Of a DNA stretch of 32,518 bases, positions 24,553-30,850 are shown piece after piece; positions within the stretch are counted from its first letter, which is position 1; each line of letters begins with the position of its first letter. A program made the position numbers and the translations under genes. Origin of the DNA: DATEZO01 sp035255485 (GTDB lineage: Bacteria; Pseudomonadota; Gammaproteobacteria; Burkholderiales; Burkholderiaceae_D); assembly GCA_035255485.1 (NCBI GenBank), contig DATEZO010000259.1:1-32518 (forward strand). Reading direction: 5' to 3'. The notes under the pieces are model-generated. The model had not been told where the DNA came from and searched no databases. It saw only the letters and a list, made by a program, of their open reading frames with translations.

Positions 24553-24581
24553 ATTATAGGGGATTTCCGGTATGAATACCG
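24553..24581 (-). promoter_or_regulatory. Internal promoter before the ABC exporter genes, with palindrome
   Basis: In the 132-bp gap after mlaB, the - strand has a perfect TATAAT (24558-24553). The place of the -35 box is occupied by CGGTATGAATACCG (24568-24581), a palindrome with a 2-base centre, rather than TTGACA. This suggests a promoter with an operator or activator site, driving the exporter, ibaG, murA and perhaps his genes apart from mla. Confidence 0.45.
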
Positions 24582-24603
24582 ACGCAGTAAACCGAATTGA
24601 AGA

Positions 24604-24897
24604 TCAATTCTGCGCGCCTGCGCTTGCCTCGCTGCGGGGTGCAAGACGCAACAGTTCGGCCACGTCGTACAGTTGCACCAGGCTTTGCAGATTGGGCGGG
24701 AGATTGGTGAAGGTCAGCGCTTGCTGCCGCTCGCGCGCCGCTCGTTGCCACGCGAGCAGCGCGGCAACGGCGGAAGAATCGATTTCCGTCAGCTGCGCCA
24801 GGTTGATTTCGGTCTGCCCGGACTGGATGGCACACAAGCCATCCTCCAGTGTTTTCCTGGCGTTATCGACAGTTAGCGCAAGCGTCGGCTGGAACAT
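24604..24897 (-). CDS. mlaB: STAS-domain protein MlaB
   Basis: The small cytoplasmic subunit of the MlaFEDB lipid transporter. The 97-aa STAS fold shows INLAQLTEIDSSAVAALLAW, where the conserved DSS segment corresponds to the STAS loop, then LTFTNLPPNLQSLVQLYDVA. Placed right after mlaC (8-9 bp gap) and last in the mla set, which supports MlaB rather than another STAS protein. Confidence 0.9.
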   Translation of the reverse strand: MFQPTLALTVDNARKTLEDGLCAIQSGQTEINLAQLTEIDSSAVAALLAWQRAARERQQALTFTNLPPNLQSLVQLYDVAELLRLAPRSEASAGAQN

Positions 24898-24906
24898 GAT
24901 AGCGTT

Positions 24907-25551
24907 TCAGGATCTCTTGGCGCCCTTGGCGGCGCTGGCGGCAAGACGCTTGTTTTTGTCGGCAAGCGTCTTGATCAGGCCATCAATGCCGGCCTTGCTG
25001 ATTTCAGCCGCAAAATTGCCCTTATAGGTTTCCACCAGCCATGCGCCCAGCACATTGACGTCATAGATTTTCCAGCCATTGTCGACTTTTTCAAGACGAT
25101 AATTGAGCTGAATCGGCTCGCCGCGCGGTTGCAGCACCTGGGAACGCACTTCGACTTCGGTATCGGCCGGATCGCCGCGCATCGGCTTGAATTCCAGCTT
25201 TTGGTCCCTGATCTGCGATATCGCGCCGGAATAGGTATACACCAGCAATGCACGGAATTCCGTGGTCAGCTGTTTTTTCTGCTCGGACGTTGCCTCCCGC
25301 CAGAAGCGACCTGCGGCAAGCGATGTCATGCGCTGAAAATCGACATAGGGCAGGATCTTTGCCTCGACCAGGTCGAGTACGCGCTTCTGATTGCCGGCCT
25401 GAATTTCCTTGTCAGCCTTGGCTGCATCCAGCACGTCCTGGCTGATGCGCTTTACCAGTGCATCCGGCGCTTCCTGTGCGCTGGCATGCGGGGCAAGGGA
25501 AAAAGCGCCGATGGTGAGAATGACAGCGCATATCTGTTTGAATAGTTTCAT
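24907..25551 (-). CDS. mlaC: Periplasmic phospholipid-binding protein MlaC
   Basis: MlaC shuttles phospholipid between outer-membrane MlaA and inner-membrane MlaFEDB. The 214-aa protein begins with a signal peptide, MKLFKQICAVILTIGAFSLA, ending near ASAQEA. The mature part has VLDLVEAKILPYVDFQRMTS, ALLVYTYSGAISQIRDQKLE and YDVNVLGAWLVETYKGNFA, all typical of the family. A frame 30 codons longer is rejected because it would bury the signal peptide. The gap of 133 bp to mlaA holds no gene. Confidence 0.95.
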   Translation of the reverse strand: MKLFKQICAVILTIGAFSLAPHASAQEAPDALVKRISQDVLDAAKADKEIQAGNQKRVLDLVEAKILPYVDFQRMTSLAAGRFWREATSEQKKQLTTEFRALLVYTYSGAISQIRDQKLEFKPMRGDPADTEVEVRSQVLQPRGEPIQLNYRLEKVDNGWKIYDVNVLGAWLVETYKGNFAAEISKAGIDGLIKTLADKNKRLAASAAKGAKRS

Positions 25552-25684
25552 GTTTTCCTGAATAAGCTGACAAAAGCCGACGCGGCTCCATGGGGATTTA
25601 AGGATTCGGATGACGCGGCATTCCGATATTTCGTGATGCATATCAGACAGGCATCATTCGGTTCAAGGATAAAAGACATGGCCT

Positions 25685-26494
25685 TTATTTTTGTGCCGGT
25701 TTGACATCCATTCCGGAACCCGGTTCCGCAGGATGAATGGGCTCTGGGGCGGATGGCGGATTGGAATCAGACTGATCATCACCGCGCGGGCCGAGCTCGA
25801 TTTTCCGATGCGGAATATCGCCATCGTAAATTTTGCTTTCGCGCCGTTGCAAATAGCCATCGCGGATAAATTCATAACGGTCCAACGCCGCTTCTTCAAT
25901 CAGGTTCGAGGCATCGAGTACGGCGGCGCGCTGGTCGACGATACGCACCGCCGAACCGACATTGCGCGCCCGCACCGGGTCTGTGTACAGCCAGGGGTCG
26001 GCTTTCAGATCCAAAGGCAGCATGGCAGCATCGCGCAAGGTCGATGCGCCGAAGATCGGCAGTACGATATACGGGCCGGACGCGACCCCCCATTTGCCCA
26101 GGGTCTGGCCGAAATCCTCCTTGTGTTTTTGCATCCCCGCTTCGGATGCAATATCGAGAACGCCGCCCAGGCCGAAAGTACTGTTGACCGCGACGCGCAT
26201 GAAATCAGACAGGCCATCTGCGACCTTGCCTTGCAGCAAATTATTGATGCTGGCCGATACGTCGTTAAGATTACCGAAAAAATTGCCAATCCCGGTCTGG
26301 ATGAAGGACGGCAATACCGAATCGTAGATCTGTGCCGCCGGCTTGAACGCTACCCGGTCAACCGTATCGTTGAACTGGAACATGACGCGATTGAAGCCTT
26401 CCAGCGGGTCCTGTGGCCGATGCCCGGTGGTCGAGCATCCGGCCAGGCCGAATGCCAGCGCAAACGTACTCCATCGCATTGTAAAACTGCTCAT
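25685..26494 (-). CDS. mlaA: Outer-membrane lipoprotein MlaA (VacJ)
   Basis: MlaA sits in the outer membrane and removes phospholipids from its outer leaflet. The lipobox LAGC (residues 17-20) ends a short signal. The family core is seen in DPLEGFNRVMFQFNDTVDR, GNFFGNLNDVSASINNLLQG, STFGLGGVLDIASEAGM, EDFGQTLGKWGVASGPYIVL and PIFGASTLRDAA. A Pro/Asp-rich tail of about 40 residues follows. Its start shares one base with the mlaD stop (TAATG). Having mlaA inside the mla operon is usual for betaproteobacteria. Confidence 0.96.
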   Translation of the reverse strand: MSSFTMRWSTFALAFGLAGCSTTGHRPQDPLEGFNRVMFQFNDTVDRVAFKPAAQIYDSVLPSFIQTGIGNFFGNLNDVSASINNLLQGKVADGLSDFMRVAVNSTFGLGGVLDIASEAGMQKHKEDFGQTLGKWGVASGPYIVLPIFGASTLRDAAMLPLDLKADPWLYTDPVRARNVGSAVRIVDQRAAVLDASNLIEEAALDRYEFIRDGYLQRRESKIYDGDIPHRKIELGPRGDDQSDSNPPSAPEPIHPAEPGSGMDVKPAQK

Positions 26495-26967
26495 TATTTG
26501 CTGCTATCCTTTCCTTCGGCTGCCTTGCTATACAAAAACTGACTAATCAGGTTTTCCAGCACTACAGCCGATTGCGTCATCTTGATCCTGTCACCAGCGA
26601 CAAGAGTATTCGTGTCGCCGCCTGCCTCCAGGCCGATATATTGCTCACCCAGCAAGCCCGCCGTCAGGATTTTGGCCGACGTATCCTTCGGGAAGCGATA
26701 GCGGCTATCCATGTTCAACGTCACTACCGCCTGAAAGGTCTTGTCATCGAACTGAATGTTCCCGACCCGGCCAACCACCACGCCGGCGCTCTTCACCGGT
26801 GCGCGCGGCTTGAGACCGCCGATATTGTCGAACTTGGTCACGACGGGGTAGGTTTGCTCAAAGGAGAACGAACTCATGTTGCCTGCCTTCATGGCGAGAA
26901 AAAACAAGGCCGCCGCGCCCAGCAGTACAAACAAGCCAACCCACAAGTCCAAAGATTTTCGTTGCAT
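26494..26967 (-). CDS. mlaD: Lipid-transport substrate-binding protein MlaD (MCE domain)
   Basis: A 157-aa inner-membrane-anchored protein with one N-terminal helix (LWVGLFVLLGAAALFFLAM) and one MCE domain, marked by FDNIGGLKPRAPVKSAGVVV and GLLGEQYIGLEAGGD. Hexamers form a lipid channel above MlaFE. The C-terminus is short (LISQFLYSKAAEGKDSSK). A 151-bp gap with a large inverted repeat separates it from mlaE, so it may be separately controlled from mlaFE. Confidence 0.95.
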   Translation of the reverse strand: MQRKSLDLWVGLFVLLGAAALFFLAMKAGNMSSFSFEQTYPVVTKFDNIGGLKPRAPVKSAGVVVGRVGNIQFDDKTFQAVVTLNMDSRYRFPKDTSAKILTAGLLGEQYIGLEAGGDTNTLVAGDRIKMTQSAVVLENLISQFLYSKAAEGKDSSK

Positions 26968-27067
26968 GGCCCGATACCTTACATTAGGGAGTTGCTATTT
27001 TTTTCAAGCTGAAATTCAAATAACATAGGAGTATGTAAAAAAAGCATGCCATCACCGGTTATTTACG

Positions 27068-27108
27068 CGGGAATTTTTTAATACTCACCTCTGTATAAAA
27101 TATTCCCG
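27068..27108. repeat. 41-bp imperfect inverted repeat between mlaE and mlaD
   Basis: The left arm CGGGAATTTTTTAATAC (27068-27084) and right arm GTATAAAATATTCCCG (27093-27108) pair at 15 positions with one mismatch and one bulged A, around the 8-base loop TCACCTCT. On the - strand (mRNA sense) the loop reads AGAGGTGA, a 7-base match to the ribosome-binding consensus, but no start codon follows at a usable distance. The right arm covers the candidate -10 region of a promoter for mlaD. Confidence 0.7.
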
Positions 27109-27122
27109 AATGTTGGCGTCAA
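27094..27122 (-). promoter_or_regulatory. Possible promoter upstream of mlaD
   Basis: On the - strand TTGACG (27122-27117), which overlaps the mlaE stop codon, stands 17 bp before TTTATA (27099-27094); shifting the spacing to 16 or 19 gives TTTTAT or TATACA. The -10 lies inside the inverted repeat. It would give mlaDACB a transcript of their own. Confidence 0.4.
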
Positions 27123-27898
27123 TCGAACATGAGTGCAGTCAGCAGGAAATCCAGCCACAACACTGTAAGCGAAGCAATCACAACGGTACGGGTGGTAGCA
27201 CGTGCGACACCCTCTGGCGTCGGCTGCGATTCATACCCCTGCAACAGGGCAATGAATGTGACTGCAAATCCGAATACCACGCTCTTGATCACGCCATTGG
27301 CGATATCTTTCCATATATCGACGCCGGCCTGCATCTGCGACCAGAATGCGCCTTCATCGACGCCGATCATCCGCACCCCAACCAGATAGCCACCCAACAC
27401 GCCAACCGCACTAAAAATCGCGGCCAGCGCCGGCATCGCAATCACGCCCGCCCAGAAGCGCGGCGCAATCACGCGCTGCATCGGATTGACCGCCATCATT
27501 TCCATGGCCGCCAATTGCTCGCCTGCTTTCATCAAACCGATTTCAGCGGTTAGCGATGTCCCGGCGCGACCGGCGAACAATAGTGCGGTGACCACCGGCC
27601 CCAATTCGCGCGTCAGCGACAGCGCCACCAGCAAACCCAGCGCCTGTTCCGAGCCGTATTTGTTGAGCGTGTAATAGCCTTGCAAACCCAGCACGAAACC
27701 GACAAACAGGCCGGATACCGCGATGATCACCAACGAATGGTTGCCGATGAAATGAATCTGATCGGTCACCAGCCGAGGGCGGCGCCACAACCCGGCCGAT
27801 GCGCGCAACATCTCGAAAAACATGCGGGTCGCGAATCCGACATTGACGAGCGATAAGCGGATCCAGCGCCCGAGCCGTTCCAGGAAATCCGGTATCAT
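27119..27898 (-). CDS. mlaE: Lipid-transport permease MlaE
   Basis: The 259-aa membrane subunit of the MlaFEDB complex. It begins with a long amphipathic helix, then about five membrane segments, with family motifs LVIIAVSGLFVGFVLGLQGY, LGPVVTALLFAGRAGTSLTA and MKAGEQLAAMEMMAVNPMQR. Its ATG shares one base with the mlaF stop (TGATG), so the two are translationally coupled. Confidence 0.96.
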   Translation of the reverse strand: MIPDFLERLGRWIRLSLVNVGFATRMFFEMLRASAGLWRRPRLVTDQIHFIGNHSLVIIAVSGLFVGFVLGLQGYYTLNKYGSEQALGLLVALSLTRELGPVVTALLFAGRAGTSLTAEIGLMKAGEQLAAMEMMAVNPMQRVIAPRFWAGVIAMPALAAIFSAVGVLGGYLVGVRMIGVDEGAFWSQMQAGVDIWKDIANGVIKSVVFGFAVTFIALLQGYESQPTPEGVARATTRTVVIASLTVLWLDFLLTALMFD

Positions 27899-28698
27899 CA
27901 GCGCGTTTCCAATCCGAGGTCAGCGGCCAGCGAGGCGCCAGGATAATGAAACGGCACCGGCCCATCCGGTTCCGCATGCACGAACTGCCGCACGTAAGGG
28001 TCGCTCGACGCCAGCATTTCAGCCGGTGTGCCCTGCGCGACGATTTTCCCTTGCGACAGGAAATACACATAGTCGGCAATCGAAAACGATTCATGCACAT
28101 CGTGCGACACCAGGATCGAGGTCGAACCGAGTGCATCGTTCAATTCGCGAATCAGGTTGGCCGCCACGCCCATCGAAATCGGATCAAGCCCGGCAAATGG
28201 CTCGTCGTACATGATCAGTTGCGGATCGAGCGTGACTGCACGCGCCAGCGCCACGCGGCGCGCCATGCCGCCGGAAATTTCAGCCGGCATCAGCTGCGCG
28301 GCATTGCGCAAGCCAACTGCCTGCAATTTCATCAATACCATGTCGCGAATCATCAATTCCGGCAAGTCGGTATGCTCGCGCAACGGAAACGCTACATTGT
28401 CGAATACGGACAGATCGGTGAACAGCGCACCATGCTGAAACAGCATGCCCATCCTGCGCCGCATGGCATACAACGCCTTGGTATCCAGCGCACCCACCAC
28501 GCGACCGTCAACCCGCACTTCGCCTTGCTGCGGCTGCAACTGGCCGCCGATCAGACGCAGGATCGTGGTCTTGCCCGAACCGGAGCCACCCATGACGGCC
28601 ACCACCTTGCGACGTGGAAAATCCATCTGGAGTCCCGACAGAATCGGACGCGCTCCATAACCAAAATGTAAATTCCGGATTTCGACGAGATTGGACAC
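27898..28698 (-). CDS. mlaF: Lipid-transport ATPase MlaF
   Basis: A 266-aa ABC ATPase that powers phospholipid movement by MlaFEDB. Walker A is GGSGSGKTT (37-45), the Q-loop is in MLFQHGALF, the signature is ISGGM (141-145), Walker B is LIMYDEP (161-167), followed by FAGLDPIS, and the H-loop is SILVSHDVHE. The start chosen is GTG at 28698 (VSNLVEIRNLHFGYG), where family likeness begins; there is no strong ribosome site. First gene of the - strand run. A TACAAT box (- strand) lies about 80 bp upstream but has no matching -35. Confidence 0.93.
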   Translation of the reverse strand: MSNLVEIRNLHFGYGARPILSGLQMDFPRRKVVAVMGGSGSGKTTILRLIGGQLQPQQGEVRVDGRVVGALDTKALYAMRRRMGMLFQHGALFTDLSVFDNVAFPLREHTDLPELMIRDMVLMKLQAVGLRNAAQLMPAEISGGMARRVALARAVTLDPQLIMYDEPFAGLDPISMGVAANLIRELNDALGSTSILVSHDVHESFSIADYVYFLSQGKIVAQGTPAEMLASSDPYVRQFVHAEPDGPVPFHYPGASLAADLGLETR

Positions 28699-29047
28699 AA
28701 TGAATTGTACCGGACCGCAGAGAAGGGAAATGCCGCTGTGTTGCGCTTCACTTTGCAGCAAGAAAACCAAAAACAAGATTGTAGTGCAGAAATGACTATC
28801 TTGCCTTTGTCCTCATACCTCAGGCTCTCCGCAGCATGCTCAAGCGGTCATTTTGTGTTGCGCAAAGGCAACCTCTGTATTGCGTATTCCCTCTATCCTG
28901 TTAATGTCAGTGTCAGGGTAACGTAAGTCGTGATGTCGATAATGCATCGATTCTGTTTCAAGCGTGTCGCAATACAGCACGCCGGATGGAGAAGAGGCGG
29001 TCCGACTACGCTTTAGCCGATAAAAAACGGATCAGGGAGGGCTGGCG
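28699..29047. other. Divergent intergenic region between mlaF and the chemoreceptor
   Basis: These 349 bp must hold the control regions of mlaF (-) and of the chemoreceptor gene (+). I see no gene. Noted: TACAAT on the - strand about 80 bp before mlaF, a small hairpin GTTGC-N6-GCAAC near 28857, CGAT-N5-ATCG near 28938, and GCCGATAA at 29016. None except the last has clear partner elements. Confidence 0.6.
29016..29023 (+). promoter_or_regulatory. GCCGATAA, a match to the flagellar sigma-28 -10 box
   Basis: GCCGATAA (29016-29023) is identical to the enteric FliA (sigma-28) -10 consensus and lies 24 bp before a chemoreceptor ATG. The -35 part is absent: the bases 11 bp upstream do not resemble TAAAGTTT. 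A good AGGGAGG ribosome site (29034-29040) follows. Confidence 0.3.
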
Positions 29048-30607
29048 ATGCGAAAAAAACTCATGCCCAGGCTATTGCCGGCCGCTTTCGCCGCGATTGC
29101 GAGCATGGCGATTGCAGCATTCGGCGGCTGGATTGTCGGTCCGGCGGCCAATCCCATTCTGATTGCGGCACTGGCCGCCGCCTGTGGCGCAATCGTCGCA
29201 ACACGCGTGGGACGTGCCGCTAGTCATGATGAAAGCCGCCTTGCTTCCGCAATCGGGCCGGAAATCGACCACATCATGATCGGCGCGGCCGAAACGTCCT
29301 ATTTTGTCGATTCCGTTAAAAAGAAAATCGATCATGACGTGGAAAGCGCCAACAGCATCGTCACCCGTTCGAAACAAAACGCACAGACTACCGCGCAGAT
29401 CGCCACCAATGCAGAAAGAGCCGCAAAAGTCGCCACCGATGTGCGCGGCGAAAGCGCGGCGGGGCGCACCGAGGCGGACCAGGGATTGCACCGGATCGGC
29501 AATGCCCGGCAGGATGCGCAGGCTGCATCGGCATTGATGACGGCACTACAGGACAAGTCGCGCCGCATTCACGTGATTACCGAAGTCATTAATGAAATTG
29601 CGATGCAAACCAACCTGCTGGCACTGAATGCCGCCATCGAGGCGGCGCGTGCCGGAGAACATGGACGCGGGTTTGCCGTGGTCGCCGGAGAAGTGCGGCA
29701 GCTGGCGCAGCGCACCAAGACTGCCACCGACGATATCGGTATCATGGTACGCGAGATCAACGAAGAAGCTGAACGCGCCGCTAGCGGCATGCAGGCGCTT
29801 ACCGACAAGGTAGCCGACGCAGCGTTGAATGTCGAACGCGTGCATGGCTTTCTTGCCAATATCGAGCGTGCCGCCCAGGTATCGGAAAACGAAATTCAGG
29901 AAATTGCCGGCGCTTCGCGCGAACTTGCCGAAACTGCCAGCCTGATTGCCGAATCGATTACGCAGATTCGCGACGGCATGCTGTTGACCGAAATCGAATT
30001 GCCGCGCGCAGCGAACTCCGCCACGGTGGTTGGCGAGCGGGCGGAATGCATTTTCGGTGCATTGGCTGAATCCGGCGCCACGACTGCGCATGACGATATC
30101 AAGAATGCGGTGCAAGAGGCCGCCAGGGGAGTCGCTCGCATTTTCACGGAAGCAATCGCACGCGGCGACATCAGCGCAGAGGCCCTGTTCGATCGCCATT
30201 ACACGCCGATCCCGGGGACCAATCCCGCCAAGCACACCACCAGGTTCGACGCGTTTACCGATCGCGTACTACCGGCCCTGCAGGAAGGCTTGCTGGTCGC
30301 GATACCGCAACTGGTTTATGCGGGAGCGGTTGATGATAATGGCTACTTCCCGACACACAATAAAAAATTTTCGCAACGGCTGACCGGCGATTACGATACC
30401 GATCTCGTCAACAACCGGACCAAGCGGATTTTCAATGACCGCACCGGCGCGCGCTGTGGCGCGAACACCAAGCCGTTCCTGCTGCAGACATACAAGCGCG
30501 ATACCGGAGAAATCATGCATGATTTATCCGTACCGATTTATGTGCTGGACAGGCATTGGGGCGCGTTCCGGGTCGGTTATCGTTCCGACAATGATCATTT
30601 CCAGTAA
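29048..30607 (+). CDS. Methyl-accepting chemotaxis protein with C-terminal Cache-like region
   Basis: A 519-aa receptor. Two N-terminal membrane helices (about 9-30 and 35-53) are joined by a very short loop, so there is almost no periplasmic sensor and no evident HAMP domain. A long coiled coil leads to the hairpin tip INEIAMQTNLLALNAAIEAA then RAGEHGRGFAVVAGEVRQLA (182-220), which binds CheA/CheW. After the signalling domain a further region (about 340-512) includes NGYFPTHNKKFSQ, NNRTKRIFNDRTG, KPFLLQTYKRDTGE and HWGAFRVGYRS; its closing strand resembles the end of Cache domains. This puts sensing at the cytoplasmic C-terminus, which is inference. No CheR-tethering pentapeptide is at the end. 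A strong terminator follows. Confidence 0.9.
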   Translation: MRKKLMPRLLPAAFAAIASMAIAAFGGWIVGPAANPILIAALAAACGAIVATRVGRAASHDESRLASAIGPEIDHIMIGAAETSYFVDSVKKKIDHDVESANSIVTRSKQNAQTTAQIATNAERAAKVATDVRGESAAGRTEADQGLHRIGNARQDAQAASALMTALQDKSRRIHVITEVINEIAMQTNLLALNAAIEAARAGEHGRGFAVVAGEVRQLAQRTKTATDDIGIMVREINEEAERAASGMQALTDKVADAALNVERVHGFLANIERAAQVSENEIQEIAGASRELAETASLIAESITQIRDGMLLTEIELPRAANSATVVGERAECIFGALAESGATTAHDDIKNAVQEAARGVARIFTEAIARGDISAEALFDRHYTPIPGTNPAKHTTRFDAFTDRVLPALQEGLLVAIPQLVYAGAVDDNGYFPTHNKKFSQRLTGDYDTDLVNNRTKRIFNDRTGARCGANTKPFLLQTYKRDTGEIMHDLSVPIYVLDRHWGAFRVGYRSDNDHFQ

Positions 30608-30641
30608 TCGGGATGCTGCGATCCGGTTGCGGATCGCATGA

Positions 30642-30677
30642 AAAGGCCCGCGCACTCTTGCGATTGCGCGGGCCTTT
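30642..30677. terminator. Bidirectional terminator after the chemoreceptor gene
   Basis: AAAGGCCCGCGCA (30642-30654) and TGCGCGGGCCTTT (30665-30677) form a perfect 13-bp stem with a 10-base loop, A-rich on one side and T-rich on the other. It ends the chemoreceptor transcript (+) and, on the - strand, stands just after the duplicated gltD stub. Confidence 0.9.
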
Positions 30678-30693
30678 GAACATGGCGTCCGGG

Positions 30694-30764
30694 TTACCGC
30701 GGCAATACCGAGCTGCCCCTCAGATATTTGTCCACTGCACGGGCGCATTGGCGGACTTCACGGA
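30694..30764 (-). pseudogene. Diverged second copy of the gltD 3' end
   Basis: On the - strand this stub encodes REVRQCARAVDKYLRGSS then VLPR and a TAA stop; gltD itself ends REGRQCARAVDEYLMGAS, VLPR, TGA. By my count 57 of 71 bases (30694-30764 against 30851-30921) and 18 of 22 residues agree, with no insertion or deletion. Likeness stops abruptly just upstream of the first Arg codon. The stub keeps its own downstream terminator (30642-30677). It has no start codon and is a remnant. Confidence 0.85.
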
Positions 30765-30774
30765 CGGGAGCCGG

Positions 30775-30805
30775 AAAAAAAGAAACAGGCTTGCGCCTGT
30801 TTCTT
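30775..30805 (-). terminator. Terminator of gltD
   Basis: AAGAAACAGGC (30780-30790) and GCCTGTTTCTT (30795-30805) form an 11-bp stem with loop TTGC. On the - strand it is followed by a run of seven T (30781-30775). It lies between gltD and the stub, so gltD transcripts should end before the stub. Confidence 0.85.
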
Positions 30806-30817
30806 CCGGCGAGCGCT

Positions 30818-30839
30818 GCCTTGGCTTGCAAGCCAAGGC
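30818..30839. repeat. 22-bp perfect palindrome after gltD
   Basis: GCCTTGGCTTG (30818-30828) is followed directly by its exact reverse complement CAAGCCAAGGC (30829-30839). It starts 11 bp beyond the gltD stop and precedes the terminator. It could fold into a hairpin that protects the 3' end or be a protein-binding site. Confidence 0.75.
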
Positions 30840-30850
30840 TGGGCGATCCA

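Noticed and set aside
26996..27067. Short frame (about 23 codons) on the - strand in the mlaE-mlaD gap, rich in aromatic and hydrophobic residues
   Set aside because: No ribosome site, lies in A+T-rich control DNA, and its hydrophobicity follows from T-rich codons.
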